From Anaerocolumna sp. (GTDB lineage: Bacteria; Bacillota; Clostridia; Lachnospirales; Lachnospiraceae), in assembly GCA_029256725.1 (NCBI GenBank), contig JAQSXJ010000043.1, forward strand, positions 1-40,615: DNA of 40,615 nt, given 5' to 3'. The notes beneath the pieces were generated by a model that made no database searches, had not been told where the DNA came from, and was given only the letters and a program-made list of their open reading frames with translations. Positions within the stretch are counted from its first letter, which is position 1, and each line of letters starts with the position of its first letter. Position numbers and translations under genes: made by a program. Positions 1 to 8,028 of this stretch are shown here, in pieces.

Positions 1-145
1 CTCCCCACATTTTCGCTTCCAAACCAGTAGTTTCTGTAAAGATTTCAAGCAATTTTACGGCATCTTCTCTTTTTCTGATATTTTCAATCTGGTGTATAAC
101 TTGTATTACATCGTTATCGTTTTCTTTTTTCTTTACCTCATACAT
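1..145 (-). CDS. DUF1801-family protein, N-terminal part only (runs off the left edge)
   Basis: The first 48 codons are visible, starting at an ATG (143-145) with a GAGGA ribosome binding site just upstream; the rest lies beyond the window. The translation begins MYEVKKKEND and continues through IENIRKREDAVKLLEI to GLEAKMWG. That pattern of a charged N-terminus, a paired helix with a KRxDA stretch and a GxxAKMWG turn is typical of small DUF1801 proteins (YdhG-like, cystathionine-beta-synthase-fold neighbours). Their biochemical role is unknown. It reads in the same direction as the broken GH5 gene but about 115 bases further downstream, so co-transcription is possible but not shown. The call comes from family recall, not a search. 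Confidence 0.6.
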   Translation of the reverse strand, partial: MYEVKKKENDNDVIQVIHQIENIRKREDAVKLLEIFTETTGLEAKMWG

Positions 146-260
146 TATTTTGTCCTCGCTTTTCAAATACATTATCACTAAATAGATCCCGATGCAATTA
201 TATTATCCGGTTCACAGCAAGTTAAAACAAATAATTATGATATTTTCCTACTTCTCGATC

Positions 261-1645
261 TTAATTACCGTAATATGTTCCTAGAGAAATACCGTTCTTG
301 CCAAGAGGCACTACATGATCAAGCCCGATAAACTTACCGTTAGCTTGCCAAAGCGCTGGTTTCAATAAATTGTATTTACTTTCGAATTCGGGTTAATGCA
401 CCAGAAAGTATGACTGATACGGTTTTTAATCATATAATCACGTAATAAAGTCATCCATTTCTCATTCTTTCCACCGTCCATATGACCGCCCCATTCGCCT
501 ATCAGAAGTGGCGCAATACCTTGATCATTAATGTATGCCCAAGACTCATACCAATAATCATCTAATAAAGTCTGGGCCGTAAAATCCTTATCAAACCAGG
601 TCTGATTATATACAGAAGGGCCATAATCATGAGGGGAATAAACAATCTGACTGTTCAAAGAACCCAGATTAATAGGAAAATCCTTAACACCTCTTAAATT
701 TCCTCCCCACCAGGCACCATAATAAGGCGCTTGATTACCTGATGCTCCCCATACATCGGGTGTGGCATAGGTATAACCCAGATTGGTTTTGGGGTATTGT
801 TCAATGCCTTCAATTACTATCAGTAGCCTGGGGTTCTTTTCAAGAACGGCTGCAGCGCACCTTTCAGCGGCATACTTCCAGTTATTTTCTTGTGTGGAAT
901 TATCCCATTTAGCCAAATTAGAAGGCTCAGCAGCAGTATATCCTCTCTGCCCATGAGGTTCATTCTTAAGGTCAAAAGCCAGAATCGTATCGTCATTTTT
1001 ATATTTGCCTGCAAGCCAGGCTAAAGTATCTATCCATTTTTTTGTGGTTATTTCTCCTGCTGTGCTTGTAGTTAAACCATACCACAACGGATAATTATGA
1101 CCTGAATTATTGGCATCCGGGCTATGTACATCAATCATTACCTTAATACCTAACTCTTTGCAGTATCTCATAATAATATCGAATATTTCCATACTGTTTT
1201 TTACGCCGCCTGTAGAAACATCATAAAAATCAGGATTGCAAACATAATAGGGAGGATTATTAGCAGCAGTTACACTGGACACTTTATTCGGTGTTCCAAT
1301 CATCCAACTGTATAAAAGCTCAGTTGAGATCGGTATTCTAAGCAAACCGATTCCCCTGTCTGCAACACTTGTTAATATGTCCTTAATGTCATACCATGCG
1401 CCATGAAATACATTTTCAGAGCAGTTAAACCCAAACCAGTTTGCACCAGTTAACCAAACCTCCTTCCCCTTACTGTCATAAATCCTGTTCCCCACACAGT
1501 GGAGCCAGTCGTCATTATTCGTATCCGCTGCATTAATCTTCTGACTGCCCACAAAATTACAGGTTGTTATTATTGTTGCTACAACACAAAGCATTGAAAT
1601 AATTACCTTAAATTTCTTTTTTACACCACCCAATACATTTTTCAT
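261..1645 (-). pseudogene. GH5 cellulase (endoglucanase), broken by a C-terminal internal deletion and frameshift
   Basis: Secreted glycoside hydrolase family 5 enzyme, expected to cut beta-1,4-glucans outside the cell. The open frame runs 362-1645 (427 aa), starting at ATG 1645 behind AAAGGAG. Residues 1-40 form a signal peptide (basic start, hydrophobic core, cleavage near INAA). The catalytic core shows the acid/base Glu in LKNEPHG, the conserved HSPDANNS and HDYGPSVY blocks, and the nucleophile Glu in IGEWGGH. The frame then reads FWCINPNS and ends after KVNTIY. One frame over, the DNA continues as [12 protein letters not shown], then [13 protein letters not shown], ending GTYYGN at a TAA (261-263). 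Family members carry about 15 residues between NPNS and the KYNLL block, so DNA was lost around 378-386 and the frame shifted. Both catalytic glutamates survive, so a truncated enzyme could retain activity. No cellulose-binding module follows. Confidence 0.85.
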
Positions 1646-1817
1646 GATTTTCTTCTCCTTTATTTATTATTTTTACTCTCCCTGAGTTTCTCTTTTGTAG
1701 CGAATCACACCTCCTTTATTTGAAATTACATATCTATAAATACAGAATTATTGTGAACAGGTAATAATTCAGTACTTATTCAGGTTTTGTATTATGCTAA
1801 GCTGGTTTGGATGTTTT

Positions 1818-1865
1818 AAATGAATTTATTAAATGAATTATTAAATGAATTTATTAAATGAATTT
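1818..1865. repeat. Short AT-rich tandem repeat upstream of the GH5 gene
   Basis: Four consecutive copies of AAATGAATTTATT (12-13 bases each, the last one cut short). It lies about 170 bases upstream of the GH5 start codon, in a 640-base gap with no convincing gene. It may be simple slippage; a regulatory role is possible but unsupported. Confidence 0.8.
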
Positions 1866-2137
1866 AAGCAGATAATATATTCCGTGAACTATAGACGTCA
1901 TAAGATTGAAGTTAATACTATTCTTAGATTATAATATTATTAGATTAGTTAAATGATTGATATGAGTTCGTATCAGGTTTTATCAATGGGATATATAAGC
2001 AGAACTTTTATTCTCAAAGCACGCATAACTATAGAAATATTATAACATGTATGTTATATTTTTACAATTTATATTTCAACTTACTGTTATGTCCAAATGT
2101 GTCTATTGACTTTCCTGCAATACACCCTAAAAGACTC

Positions 2138-2202
2138 ATTGCCGATGCTGTGGGCAGAAATCCTACAATTGCTGTAGGGCTACTGCTCACGGAATCGGCA
2201 AT
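2138..2202. repeat. Long imperfect hairpin (about 31-bp arms, 3-base loop) in an intergenic gap
   Basis: The arms 2138-2168 and 2172-2202 are inverted copies: the outer 9 bases ATTGCCGAT pair perfectly with ATCGGCAAT, and the inner CCTACA pairs with TGTAGG. Most of the remaining mismatches would be G-U wobbles in RNA. It sits between the end of the transglycosylase gene and the promoter side of the GH5 gene. It has no T-run on either strand, so it is not a standard terminator. The pairing makes short open frames on both strands, which I do not regard as genes. It may be a structured RNA or a REP/MITE-like element. Confidence 0.6.
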
Positions 2203-2284
2203 ATCTCAAAGCCTATATGTGAATAAATGCTATGGAGACTTCCTTCTATAACACTGTTAAAAATAAAATGCTAAAGCCACATGT

Positions 2285-2908
2285 TTATGCTCCTTTGTAA
2301 GCATTGGGATTATAATTGTTCGGGCTTTTTAAGGTCCATACAAGTGCTACGATTTGAACCTCTGATAATTCTAATGGATCTACACCATAATAATGTTCAG
2401 CAGCTTGTTTCAATCCGTAACAGCCTTCACCGTAATATGCAATATTACAATATAGTTCCAAAATCTCATCTTTTGTAAGTTCTTTTTCAAGTTGGAATGC
2501 AACAAAAAGTTCTGCTACTTTTCTTTCATAATTCTTTTCAAAAGAAAAGTACATGTTTTTTGCTAGCTGCTGGGTTATGGTACTGCCCCCTTGTTCAAAT
2601 CTTCCTGCCATTAGATTGTTAGCCATAGCCCTTGTAGTTGAAATCGGGTCAAAGCCAAAATGATAATAAAAGCGTTTATCCTCAGACCTTAATACTTGTT
2701 TTATATATTCCTCGGGTATTTCATCAAATGTGATATAATTTTTATCTTGCCTGATCTCCTCAACCTTATCGGATATACTCATTGCTTCTACTGCGGTTTT
2801 ATACATTTCATATCCTGTAACTACGATAGGCGATATTTTTATAATGCCGGCAATTAAACCGATTAAAGCAAGTACCAATATACTGATTCTAACTTTTTTA
2901 AATTTCAT
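2285..2908 (-). CDS. mtgA: Monofunctional peptidoglycan glycosyltransferase (GT51)
   Basis: Polymerises lipid II into glycan strands on the outer face of the membrane, without a transpeptidase domain. The start is set at ATG 2908 because AAAGGAGTG lies 8-10 bases upstream; an in-frame ATG at 2926 would put the binding site inside the coding region. The 207-residue product has an N-terminal membrane anchor (about residues 5-30). GT51 motifs follow in order: RSEDKRFYYHFGFD with the catalytic Glu, QGGSTITQQLAKN, RKVAELFVAFQLEKELTKDEILELYCN, and YYGEGCYGLKQAA. Length and motifs match complete stand-alone enzymes. A perfect inverted repeat 80-100 bases upstream (2986-3007) may be its operator. The upstream neighbour on the same strand is the broken helicase gene. 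Confidence 0.9.
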   Translation of the reverse strand: MKFKKVRISILVLALIGLIAGIIKISPIVVTGYEMYKTAVEAMSISDKVEEIRQDKNYITFDEIPEEYIKQVLRSEDKRFYYHFGFDPISTTRAMANNLMAGRFEQGGSTITQQLAKNMYFSFEKNYERKVAELFVAFQLEKELTKDEILELYCNIAYYGEGCYGLKQAAEHYYGVDPLELSEVQIVALVWTLKSPNNYNPNAYKGA

Positions 2909-2985
2909 TAAAATCACTCCTTTCATACTCTGCTGCTACAGTATAGCAACAAAAGGAGAGTATAACCATCGTTTTTCCTTACGAT

Positions 2986-3007
2986 AATCTTACAATTTTG
3001 TAAGATT
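2986..3007. promoter_or_regulatory. Perfect 10-bp inverted repeat upstream of the transglycosylase gene (candidate operator)
   Basis: AATCTTACAA and TTGTAAGATT are separated by 2 bases. It lies between the helicase remnant and mtgA, both on the minus strand. It is AT-rich and no T-run follows on the minus strand, so an operator fits better than a terminator. The core resembles the TACA-N-TGTA operators of BlaI/MecI-type regulators, and a related sequence occurs at 7348-7363. The regulator is not known. Confidence 0.4.
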
Positions 3008-3066
3008 ACTATTATAATTTCATTACAGCAATATATATTCTAAATGATTATTCTCAACGAAACTTC

Positions 3067-4917
3067 TTAATCCTCTACCATAACCTTCGCCCCAGCCGGC
3101 AGAGCACCTCTGACGAATTTCTCCCAAGGGGTATTAAGTATACGGTCTAATATTACTATCTTCCCTTTATCTCTTTCTGTTCTTATGAGTCTGCCACAGC
3201 CTTGCTTTAGTTTAAGACCCATCTCCGGATAATCGATTACTGTAACCGGGTCAAGTCCCTGTTCCATTACTTCTTTTCGTGATGCTTCCAATAAAGGATC
3301 CAGTACAGGGAAAGGTAATTGCCATACAATCAGCTGGGTTAATGCTTCCCCAGGTCCCAGAAGTTTGCACCAATCAACACGGTATTCTCTTCTTCTCGGA
3401 ACCTATTTACTAAGTAGCCACGCTCCCCCAGGTCTTCCCAAAGAATCTCAAAGGGAAAGGAATAGCCCTCCATACTCTTTCTAATTTTACGGACTTGTGA
3501 CAGTGTATTGGCCAGAACAAGTGAACGTCCGCCATTCTGTTCTAACAACTGCACTAACTTCTTAATATTAAGTTCATACGTATCATCCCCGCCGGTAGTT
3601 TTCTCGTCAAGATAGACAGTTACCTGCTCTTCTAAATCAAAAGGACTGCCGATTGTTGATTTAGAACAACTCTCTAATCCAACTGTACGTTAAATGCTGG
3701 TTTAGCAGTTTACTTATCTTGCGGGGTACTATAAAAAAGTTTCCGTTTTTTCTATTCATCCAGGGAATACTTTCTTCTTCCCCTTCTTTAAGGAATCTGT
3801 CCAATGCCCTAATAGCTCTTTCTATTTGTCCTTCATAGGCTTGAATTAAATGTGCAGGTATAGAATCAAAATACAGTTCCTGTTCTATCTGTATTTCCAG
3901 AAGAAGACCGTCCAAAGCTTTTCGAAAAATATTGGCAGCTTTTAAAAGGTCATCACTTCTTTTTATAGACAGCCTTTCTGTACTCTCAACCCTTATAACA
4001 GAATGCTTTGCGACCGCAAAAAACTGTCCCATGGTTTGATTCATCCTAACAGTTGCTGTCATCAAGGAATCTCTGGCTCCCTGTACTTCTTCAAAGACCT
4101 CTACCATGGACTCCATATCCTCTTTATCTATCTGATAGCCTGCCTGAATAGACGCTGGCAGCAAGACCTTATGCCCCTCATCAAATACTACTGCACTATA
4201 GCCTGGTAGTATTGGTAATTTTCCTTCTGCTATATGTTCAGCTCGAGTCCATAAATCCTTGAAAAAGGTCTCATGATCTACAATAATTAAATCTCTTGCA
4301 GCTCTATAGTGTTCTCTTGCTTTTACTAATTTACAATAACCACGATTAAGACAGGTATCACAATCCATCCCTTCGTCCCAGGCAATCTTCTTCCAAATTC
4401 GATCCGGTATAGTAGGCATTTCTGAACGCTCTCCAAGTTTCGTTTGATTCATCCACTGCTGAATCTCACTTGCCATCATATTTTGCTCACTTGTATACTC
4501 TTCCATTTTAACATCACAAATATATTGTCTTGGATCTTTTGCCATACGAGCATCAATCTCTAGTCCCAGCAGCTTCGATAATTTGTTATAATCCCCCTCC
4601 GGATGGATCAGCTGCTCTTGCAAGGCAGCTGTGGCACATGCAATTACAACGGGTTTCCCGCTCATTCTGGCAAAAGGGATTGCGGACAGCAGGTACGCAA
4701 TTGTCTTACCGGTTCCAAGTCCTGCCTCTGCCAGATGAACCTGATTTTCACAAAAGGCATCTGCAATCTGAAACGCTGTAAATATCTGTTCATCTCGTAC
4801 TTCGTACCCATGGTCTGGTAGAATGTCGTATAGCACATCTCCTATCCATTCTACCAGCTTTTCATGGAATTCTGTTTTATTCTTATATTCAAAAGGTTCA
4901 ATCCTTTTCGCACACAT
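3067..4917 (-). pseudogene. DinG/YoaA-type superfamily 2 helicase, broken by two internal deletions
   Basis: ATP-dependent 5'-3' DNA helicase of the XPD/DinG type. The start is taken as ATG 4917 (MCAKRIEPFEY) behind AGGAG; a TTG 30 bases upstream is less likely. Visible motifs: Q-motif region, Walker A AGLGTGKT, the cysteine cluster CDTCLNRGYC-x-LV of an iron-sulfur site, and VVFDEGHK (DEAH-like box). The first frame stops at 3661-3663. The next frame carries GLESCSKSTIGSPFDLEEQ and runs to ANFWDLGKH, stopping at 3339. The last frame carries PGEALTQLIVWQLPFPVLDPLLEAS, CGRLIRTERDKG and ends at 3067. Relatives have a TSATL-containing stretch before GLES, and FWEGIDVPGEAL where this gene has FW(GA)PGEAL, so about 13 bases are gone near 3352-3359 and a longer piece near 3683-3695. 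No full product can be made. Confidence 0.85.
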
Positions 4918-4947
4918 ATCTAATCTCCTGTTAAGTAAATAGTTCAA

Positions 4948-5228
4948 TTATCTCCAATTTCCTATTGGATGGGATAAAATTGCAATAGTCTCTATTATAT
5001 CGGAATCATACATAAAATCAAACTGTTTTTATTAATTAATATTGAAGGTGTCCCACAATTAGGTGCTCCTCTTTTTTATAATGTCCTTAACAAGGGGTCC
5101 AGTTTAGTTAGATTATTCTTTTCTTTGATTTCCATTTCATTTTTTCTTCCACAATTCTTTCACTCACTGATGTCAGTTTTTCCTGCTTTAATACTCCTTA
5201 ATATCATTCATTCTAGTTTTATTCCATG
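4948..5228. other. Intergenic stretch without a recognisable gene
   Basis: Divergent spacer between the helicase remnant (minus) and the endolysin gene (plus). It is AT-rich and I see no credible coding frame, RNA gene or terminator. Its right end leads into the promoter at 5229-5256. Confidence 0.5.
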
Positions 5229-5256
5229 TTTACATTTTTATCCAAACTTTCTCTTT
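5229..5256 (+). promoter_or_regulatory. TcdR/UviA-type promoter of the endolysin gene
   Basis: TTTACA (5229-5234), a 16-base spacer, then CTCTTT (5251-5256). It is not a sigma-A promoter: there is no TATAAT at the usual place. The same boxes with the same 16-base spacing, followed by AC and preceded by ATG, occur upstream of the sigma factor gene (7418-7445). The TTTACA/CTCTTT pair resembles promoters read by the clostridial toxin/bacteriocin sigma group (TcdR, BotR, TetR, UviA). The predicted start leaves a leader of about 70 bases before the ATG at 5335. Confidence 0.7.
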
Positions 5257-5334
5257 ACCTTGTAGAAGATGCTTCTCAAACGGCGCGCGACATTTAGGAG
5301 TTCTTCAATAATTTAAAGAAAGCAGGTAGAAATT

Positions 5335-6171
5335 ATGGCAACAACTCCAGCTTGGCCTGTTTTTGGGTCAGGCACCCAAACCGCAGTAATTAATTTTCAA
5401 AGCAGCAAAGGACTCTCTGCAGATGGCGTAGCAGGAGCAAATACCCTGTCTGCACTGGTAACCACCGTACAGAATGGTGCCAGCAACTATGCGGCAAGAG
5501 CAGCACAGTATCTGCTAAGTAAGTTCGAAACTATTACTGTAGATGGCATCTTCGGTTCCAATTCGGCAACCGTTACGCAAACTTTCCAGCAGAAGATGGG
5601 AATATCTGACGATGGTATTATCGGCTCCACCACCTGGCAGTATTTGTTTGGTTATGCCGTTTATCCGTCTTCCGGTAACGGGTCGCTCTATATCAGCAAC
5701 AGTTATCTGACACTGAGTCAAATGACTGTTAATGCGCAGTATATCCTGAATTATCTGCGTGGTAAGGGTTGGACTAAAAATGCAGTATGCGGTATGCTTG
5801 GAAACATGCAGACAGAGAGCACAATAAATCCAGGTATCTGGCAGGGACTTAATGCGAATAACACCAGCGGCGGGTATGGTTTAGTTCAGTGGACACCTGC
5901 AACCAAATATATTAGCTGGGCTCAGAGCAACAATTATACAGTTGCCGATATGGACAGTCAGTTGCTCCGAATCCTGTATGAAGTAAGTGCAGGAATACAG
6001 TACTATGCTACCTCCGCCTATAATCTTACTTTTACCCAATTCACTAAGTCTACAGAAAGTGCTTATTACCTGGCCGGTGCATTTTTGCATAATTATGAAA
6101 GACCGGCAAATTCTTCACAGGATCAAACACGAGGCAATCAGGGAACTTATTGGTTTAATACTTTGACTTAA
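5335..6171 (+). CDS. Endolysin: peptidoglycan-binding repeats plus phage-tail-type lysozyme domain
   Basis: Cell-wall hydrolase of 278 residues without a signal peptide, as expected for an enzyme that needs a holin to leave the cell. Residues 8-50 are the second half of a PG_binding_1 domain (VFGSGTQTAVINFQ, GLSADGVAGANTLSALV). Residues 52-110 form a second complete one (VDGIFGSNSATVTQTFQQKMG, GIIGSTTWQYL). Residues 125-278 match the phage tail lysozyme fold (Phage_lysozyme2), with a probable catalytic Glu in GNMQTESTINPG and GGYGLVQWTP downstream. The first PG-binding domain starts abruptly: MATTPAWP joins straight to VFGSGTQ, where relatives carry about 35-40 residues including the first helix, suggesting an in-frame deletion near 5352-5362. 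Its promoter matches that of the sigma gene 2 kb away, linking it to the holin. A terminator follows at 6212-6264. Confidence 0.85.
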   Translation: MATTPAWPVFGSGTQTAVINFQSSKGLSADGVAGANTLSALVTTVQNGASNYAARAAQYLLSKFETITVDGIFGSNSATVTQTFQQKMGISDDGIIGSTTWQYLFGYAVYPSSGNGSLYISNSYLTLSQMTVNAQYILNYLRGKGWTKNAVCGMLGNMQTESTINPGIWQGLNANNTSGGYGLVQWTPATKYISWAQSNNYTVADMDSQLLRILYEVSAGIQYYATSAYNLTFTQFTKSTESAYYLAGAFLHNYERPANSSQDQTRGNQGTYWFNTLT

Positions 6172-6211
6172 AGATATAGATGATATGCTTCCTTGACTTA
6201 AGGTCTTGTGA

Positions 6212-6264
6212 AAAAGGAGCAGTCTGATTTCCCATTTTAACAGGGGTTACAGGCTGCTCCTTTT
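6212..6264 (+). terminator. Rho-independent terminator of the endolysin gene
   Basis: AAAAGGAGCAG (6212-6222) pairs with CTGCTCCTTTT (6254-6264), with a loop of about 30 bases. The stem ends in a T-run followed by ATATAA. It starts about 40 bases after the endolysin stop codon and also faces the incoming lipoprotein gene. Confidence 0.75.
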
Positions 6265-6311
6265 ATATAATAACGTATCTATATTAACATTGGCTAGAGC
6301 GTGCAAAAAAA

Positions 6312-6415
6312 TCATTGTTCCATTCTGTCCACTCTGCTTTGGTATATACAGCGTTGTGATTTATGAAATGTAAACCAGTGAATCTGATTGTAACGTAACA
6401 GTGAATCTGATTGTA
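6312..6415. repeat. Degenerate dispersed repeat and a 17-bp direct repeat
   Basis: Bases 6312-6357 (CATTCTG..., GCTTTGGTATAT, GCGTTGT) resemble the dispersed intergenic element better seen at 23011-23163 and 14890-14986. CAGTGAATCTGATTGTA then occurs twice (376-392 and 399-415 of the 6000s), just before the stop codon of the lipoprotein gene. No gene is visible here. Confidence 0.45.
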
Positions 6416-6425
6416 TCAAAAGGAT

Positions 6426-7283
6426 TTAATCTTCCCAATATTTCTGATCCGGCAGATAAAACTGCTGTATATCACTGTAATTAAGCTGCGCTTCAAAATG
6501 ATCACTTCCGGTTGCATGCACGGCTGGTAGACTTAGTACTATGCCATCTTCTTTAAGAAAACAAGTAACATTATCCGCTATACTAAATGGATCTACTGTT
6601 TGATAATCTGGCGATTGAAGGCTGAGCATCTGGGAAAAGCTATCCTTATCGTAGGAGGTTACAGGCTCCGTAGGAAAATAAGCTTTTTCAAAAAATACTT
6701 TTGCAAATTCCTCATTGGTATTGTACAAATCTTTGAGTGTAATTTCTTTCATGGATTGTAAGTCTATATTGAGCGGTATGAGATTACTGGTGGGATACGC
6801 ACTGCCCTCCAAATAACTGGATCCCCAAAATACAAGGCTTATCATTTTATTGTTTTGCAAGGTAACTGCGGACTGATAATCCAACGTCAAAGCGGTATCA
6901 CTTGAAAAATAATCCGTATCAATTGTTGCAAAGCTTTTCACCTTCTCATAAATCATAGCATTTACCGCTTCATATTCACTGGCTGTAAAGTTTGGATATT
7001 GTATTTTTATGGAGCTGTTTTCGTTGGGTGCTTCTGTATATTCCATCATGTTGAAGTCTTTGGATGAGCTTTCTTCTTCCTTTGTCTCATTATCAGTTAC
7101 ATCTGAGTCTGTTGTTGGTTCTATCGTGCTCTCTGGTGCCTTAGTGGGCGTTTCCTTAGAAGTTGGTGCAGGGCTGGCAGTATTTGGTGTCTCATTGTTT
7201 TTAGCACAGGCACTAAAAGTGAGCAGCAAGACGAGCATGAGCAGGCCAGCAATATCTTTCTTTGATAAATGTACAGGTTTCAT
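6426..7283 (-). CDS. Secreted lipoprotein with a DUF3298/DUF4163-like C-terminal domain
   Basis: 285 residues, start at ATG 7283 behind TAGGAGG. The N-terminus is a type II signal peptide (residues about 1-26) with the lipobox LTFSAC, so Cys26 or near is lipidated and anchors the protein outside the membrane. Residues 28-80 are a Thr/Pro/Glu/Ser-rich flexible spacer. Residues 85-280 look like a DUF3298-type region (IKIQYPNFTASEYEAVNAMI, the ITLKDLYN stretch, SIADNVTCFLKEDGIVLSLP). These domains are found on envelope lipoproteins and on RsiV, the lysozyme-sensing anti-sigma factor of Bacillus. This protein has no cytoplasmic domain, so it is not an anti-sigma factor itself. Its position between an endolysin and its sigma factor makes a lysozyme- or wall-binding role tempting, but that is inference. 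Confidence 0.7.
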   Translation of the reverse strand: MKPVHLSKKDIAGLLMLVLLLTFSACAKNNETPNTASPAPTSKETPTKAPESTIEPTTDSDVTDNETKEEESSSKDFNMMEYTEAPNENSSIKIQYPNFTASEYEAVNAMIYEKVKSFATIDTDYFSSDTALTLDYQSAVTLQNNKMISLVFWGSSYLEGSAYPTSNLIPLNIDLQSMKEITLKDLYNTNEEFAKVFFEKAYFPTEPVTSYDKDSFSQMLSLQSPDYQTVDPFSIADNVTCFLKEDGIVLSLPAVHATGSDHFEAQLNYSDIQQFYLPDQKYWED

Positions 7284-7347
7284 GGCTGCCTCCTAAATTT
7301 TTCTTTTATTCATTATTATACTCTATTAATTTCCATACTGCAAATAT

Positions 7348-7363
7348 GTGACAAATTTGTAAG
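7348..7363. promoter_or_regulatory. Candidate operator between the lipoprotein and sigma factor genes
   Basis: GTGACAAATTTGTAAG is a near-palindrome sharing ACAA-TTTGTAAG with the repeat upstream of mtgA (2986-3007). It lies 65 bases upstream of the lipoprotein start and 55 bases upstream of the sigma-gene promoter, so it could serve either strand. Low information content; may be chance. Confidence 0.25.
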
Positions 7364-7417
7364 AAAGACATTTTTCGTAAAAAATGTAATAATAAAACTA
7401 AGATATTTTTCCATATG

Positions 7418-7445
7418 TTTACAATTAGTTGTTTTCCATCTCTTT
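7418..7445 (+). promoter_or_regulatory. TcdR/UviA-type promoter of the sigma-holin operon (likely autoregulatory)
   Basis: TTTACA (7418-7423), 16-base spacer, CTCTTT (7440-7445). It is identical in both boxes and in spacing to the endolysin promoter at 5229-5256. It lies directly in front of the gene for the sigma factor that probably reads it, as in TcdR-like loci where the sigma factor activates its own gene. Leader length to the ATG at 7470 is about 18 bases, enough for the AAAGGTGG ribosome binding site. Confidence 0.7.
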
Positions 7446-7469
7446 ACTACTTGAAAGGTGGAATTCAGT

Positions 7470-8012
7470 ATGATAATTGATGAAGTTTATAAAATACAAA
7501 GCGGTGATAATACTGCAACATTAAAGCTTATAGAGAAATTCAAACCAATCTTAAAAAAGTATGCTCATAGCCTTTCTTACGAAGATGCCTATGACGATCT
7601 TCTTGTGGATTTTATTGAATTACTTAATACTTTAAAAGTTGATAAGATACAGAATAAAAATGATGGTTGTATGGTAGCTTATCTGACCACCTCCATACAT
7701 AACAGCTATATTAAGAAGCTGATAAAGGTAAAACAGTTGCGAAATTTTACTACCTATTCAGAACTCAGCGAAAATGAATTGCATTATATCGATTCCCTTA
7801 CCGCAACAAAGGATACCTATGTAAATACTGATTATGACCTGTTGAGAAAGCTTTTAACAAATCAGGAATTTAATATCATCAAGATGCTTTATTATGACGG
7901 ATATACTGTTACTGAAACTGCTCTTGCCATAAGTGTTACCAGGCAGGCTGTAAACCAGATGAAGAACAGAGCTTTGAAGAAGTTAAAAAATATATTTATG
8001 GACAAGCATTAG
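7470..8012 (+). CDS. Alternative sigma factor of the TcdR/BotR/UviA type
   Basis: 180-residue RNA polymerase sigma factor. ATG 7470 is preferred because AAAGGTGG (7454-7461) sits 8 bases before it; a GTG at 7458 lies inside that site. Residues 1-80 look like a region 2-type helical segment (GDNTATLKLIEKFKPILKKYA, YDDLLVDFIELLNTLK). Residues 118-180 form region 4 with a helix-turn-helix (LLTNQEFNIIKMLYYDGYTVTETALAISVTRQAVNQMKNRALKKL, cited in part). No anti-sigma partner follows. Size, lack of region 1/3 and Lys/Asn-rich composition fit the group 5 sigma factors that control clostridial toxins and bacteriocins. The holin gene starts 16 bases downstream, and the endolysin gene has the same promoter, so its visible regulon here is a lysis/export set. 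Other targets must lie outside the window. Confidence 0.8.
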   Translation: MIIDEVYKIQSGDNTATLKLIEKFKPILKKYAHSLSYEDAYDDLLVDFIELLNTLKVDKIQNKNDGCMVAYLTTSIHNSYIKKLIKVKQLRNFTTYSELSENELHYIDSLTATKDTYVNTDYDLLRKLLTNQEFNIIKMLYYDGYTVTETALAISVTRQAVNQMKNRALKKLKNIFMDKH

Positions 8013-8028
8013 ACCGGGAGGATATGTT

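Noticed and set aside
1700..1720. A second ribosome binding site (AAGGAGGTG on the minus strand) upstream of the GH5 gene as a leader-peptide start
   Set aside because: The only frame next to it is about 12 codons from a GTG that touches the site itself; spacing is too short and the peptide shows no attenuator features.
2051..2251. A 66-residue open frame on the plus strand, with another on the opposite strand
   Set aside because: Both arise from the imperfect palindrome at 2138-2202. No ribosome binding site, and composition does not look like a protein.
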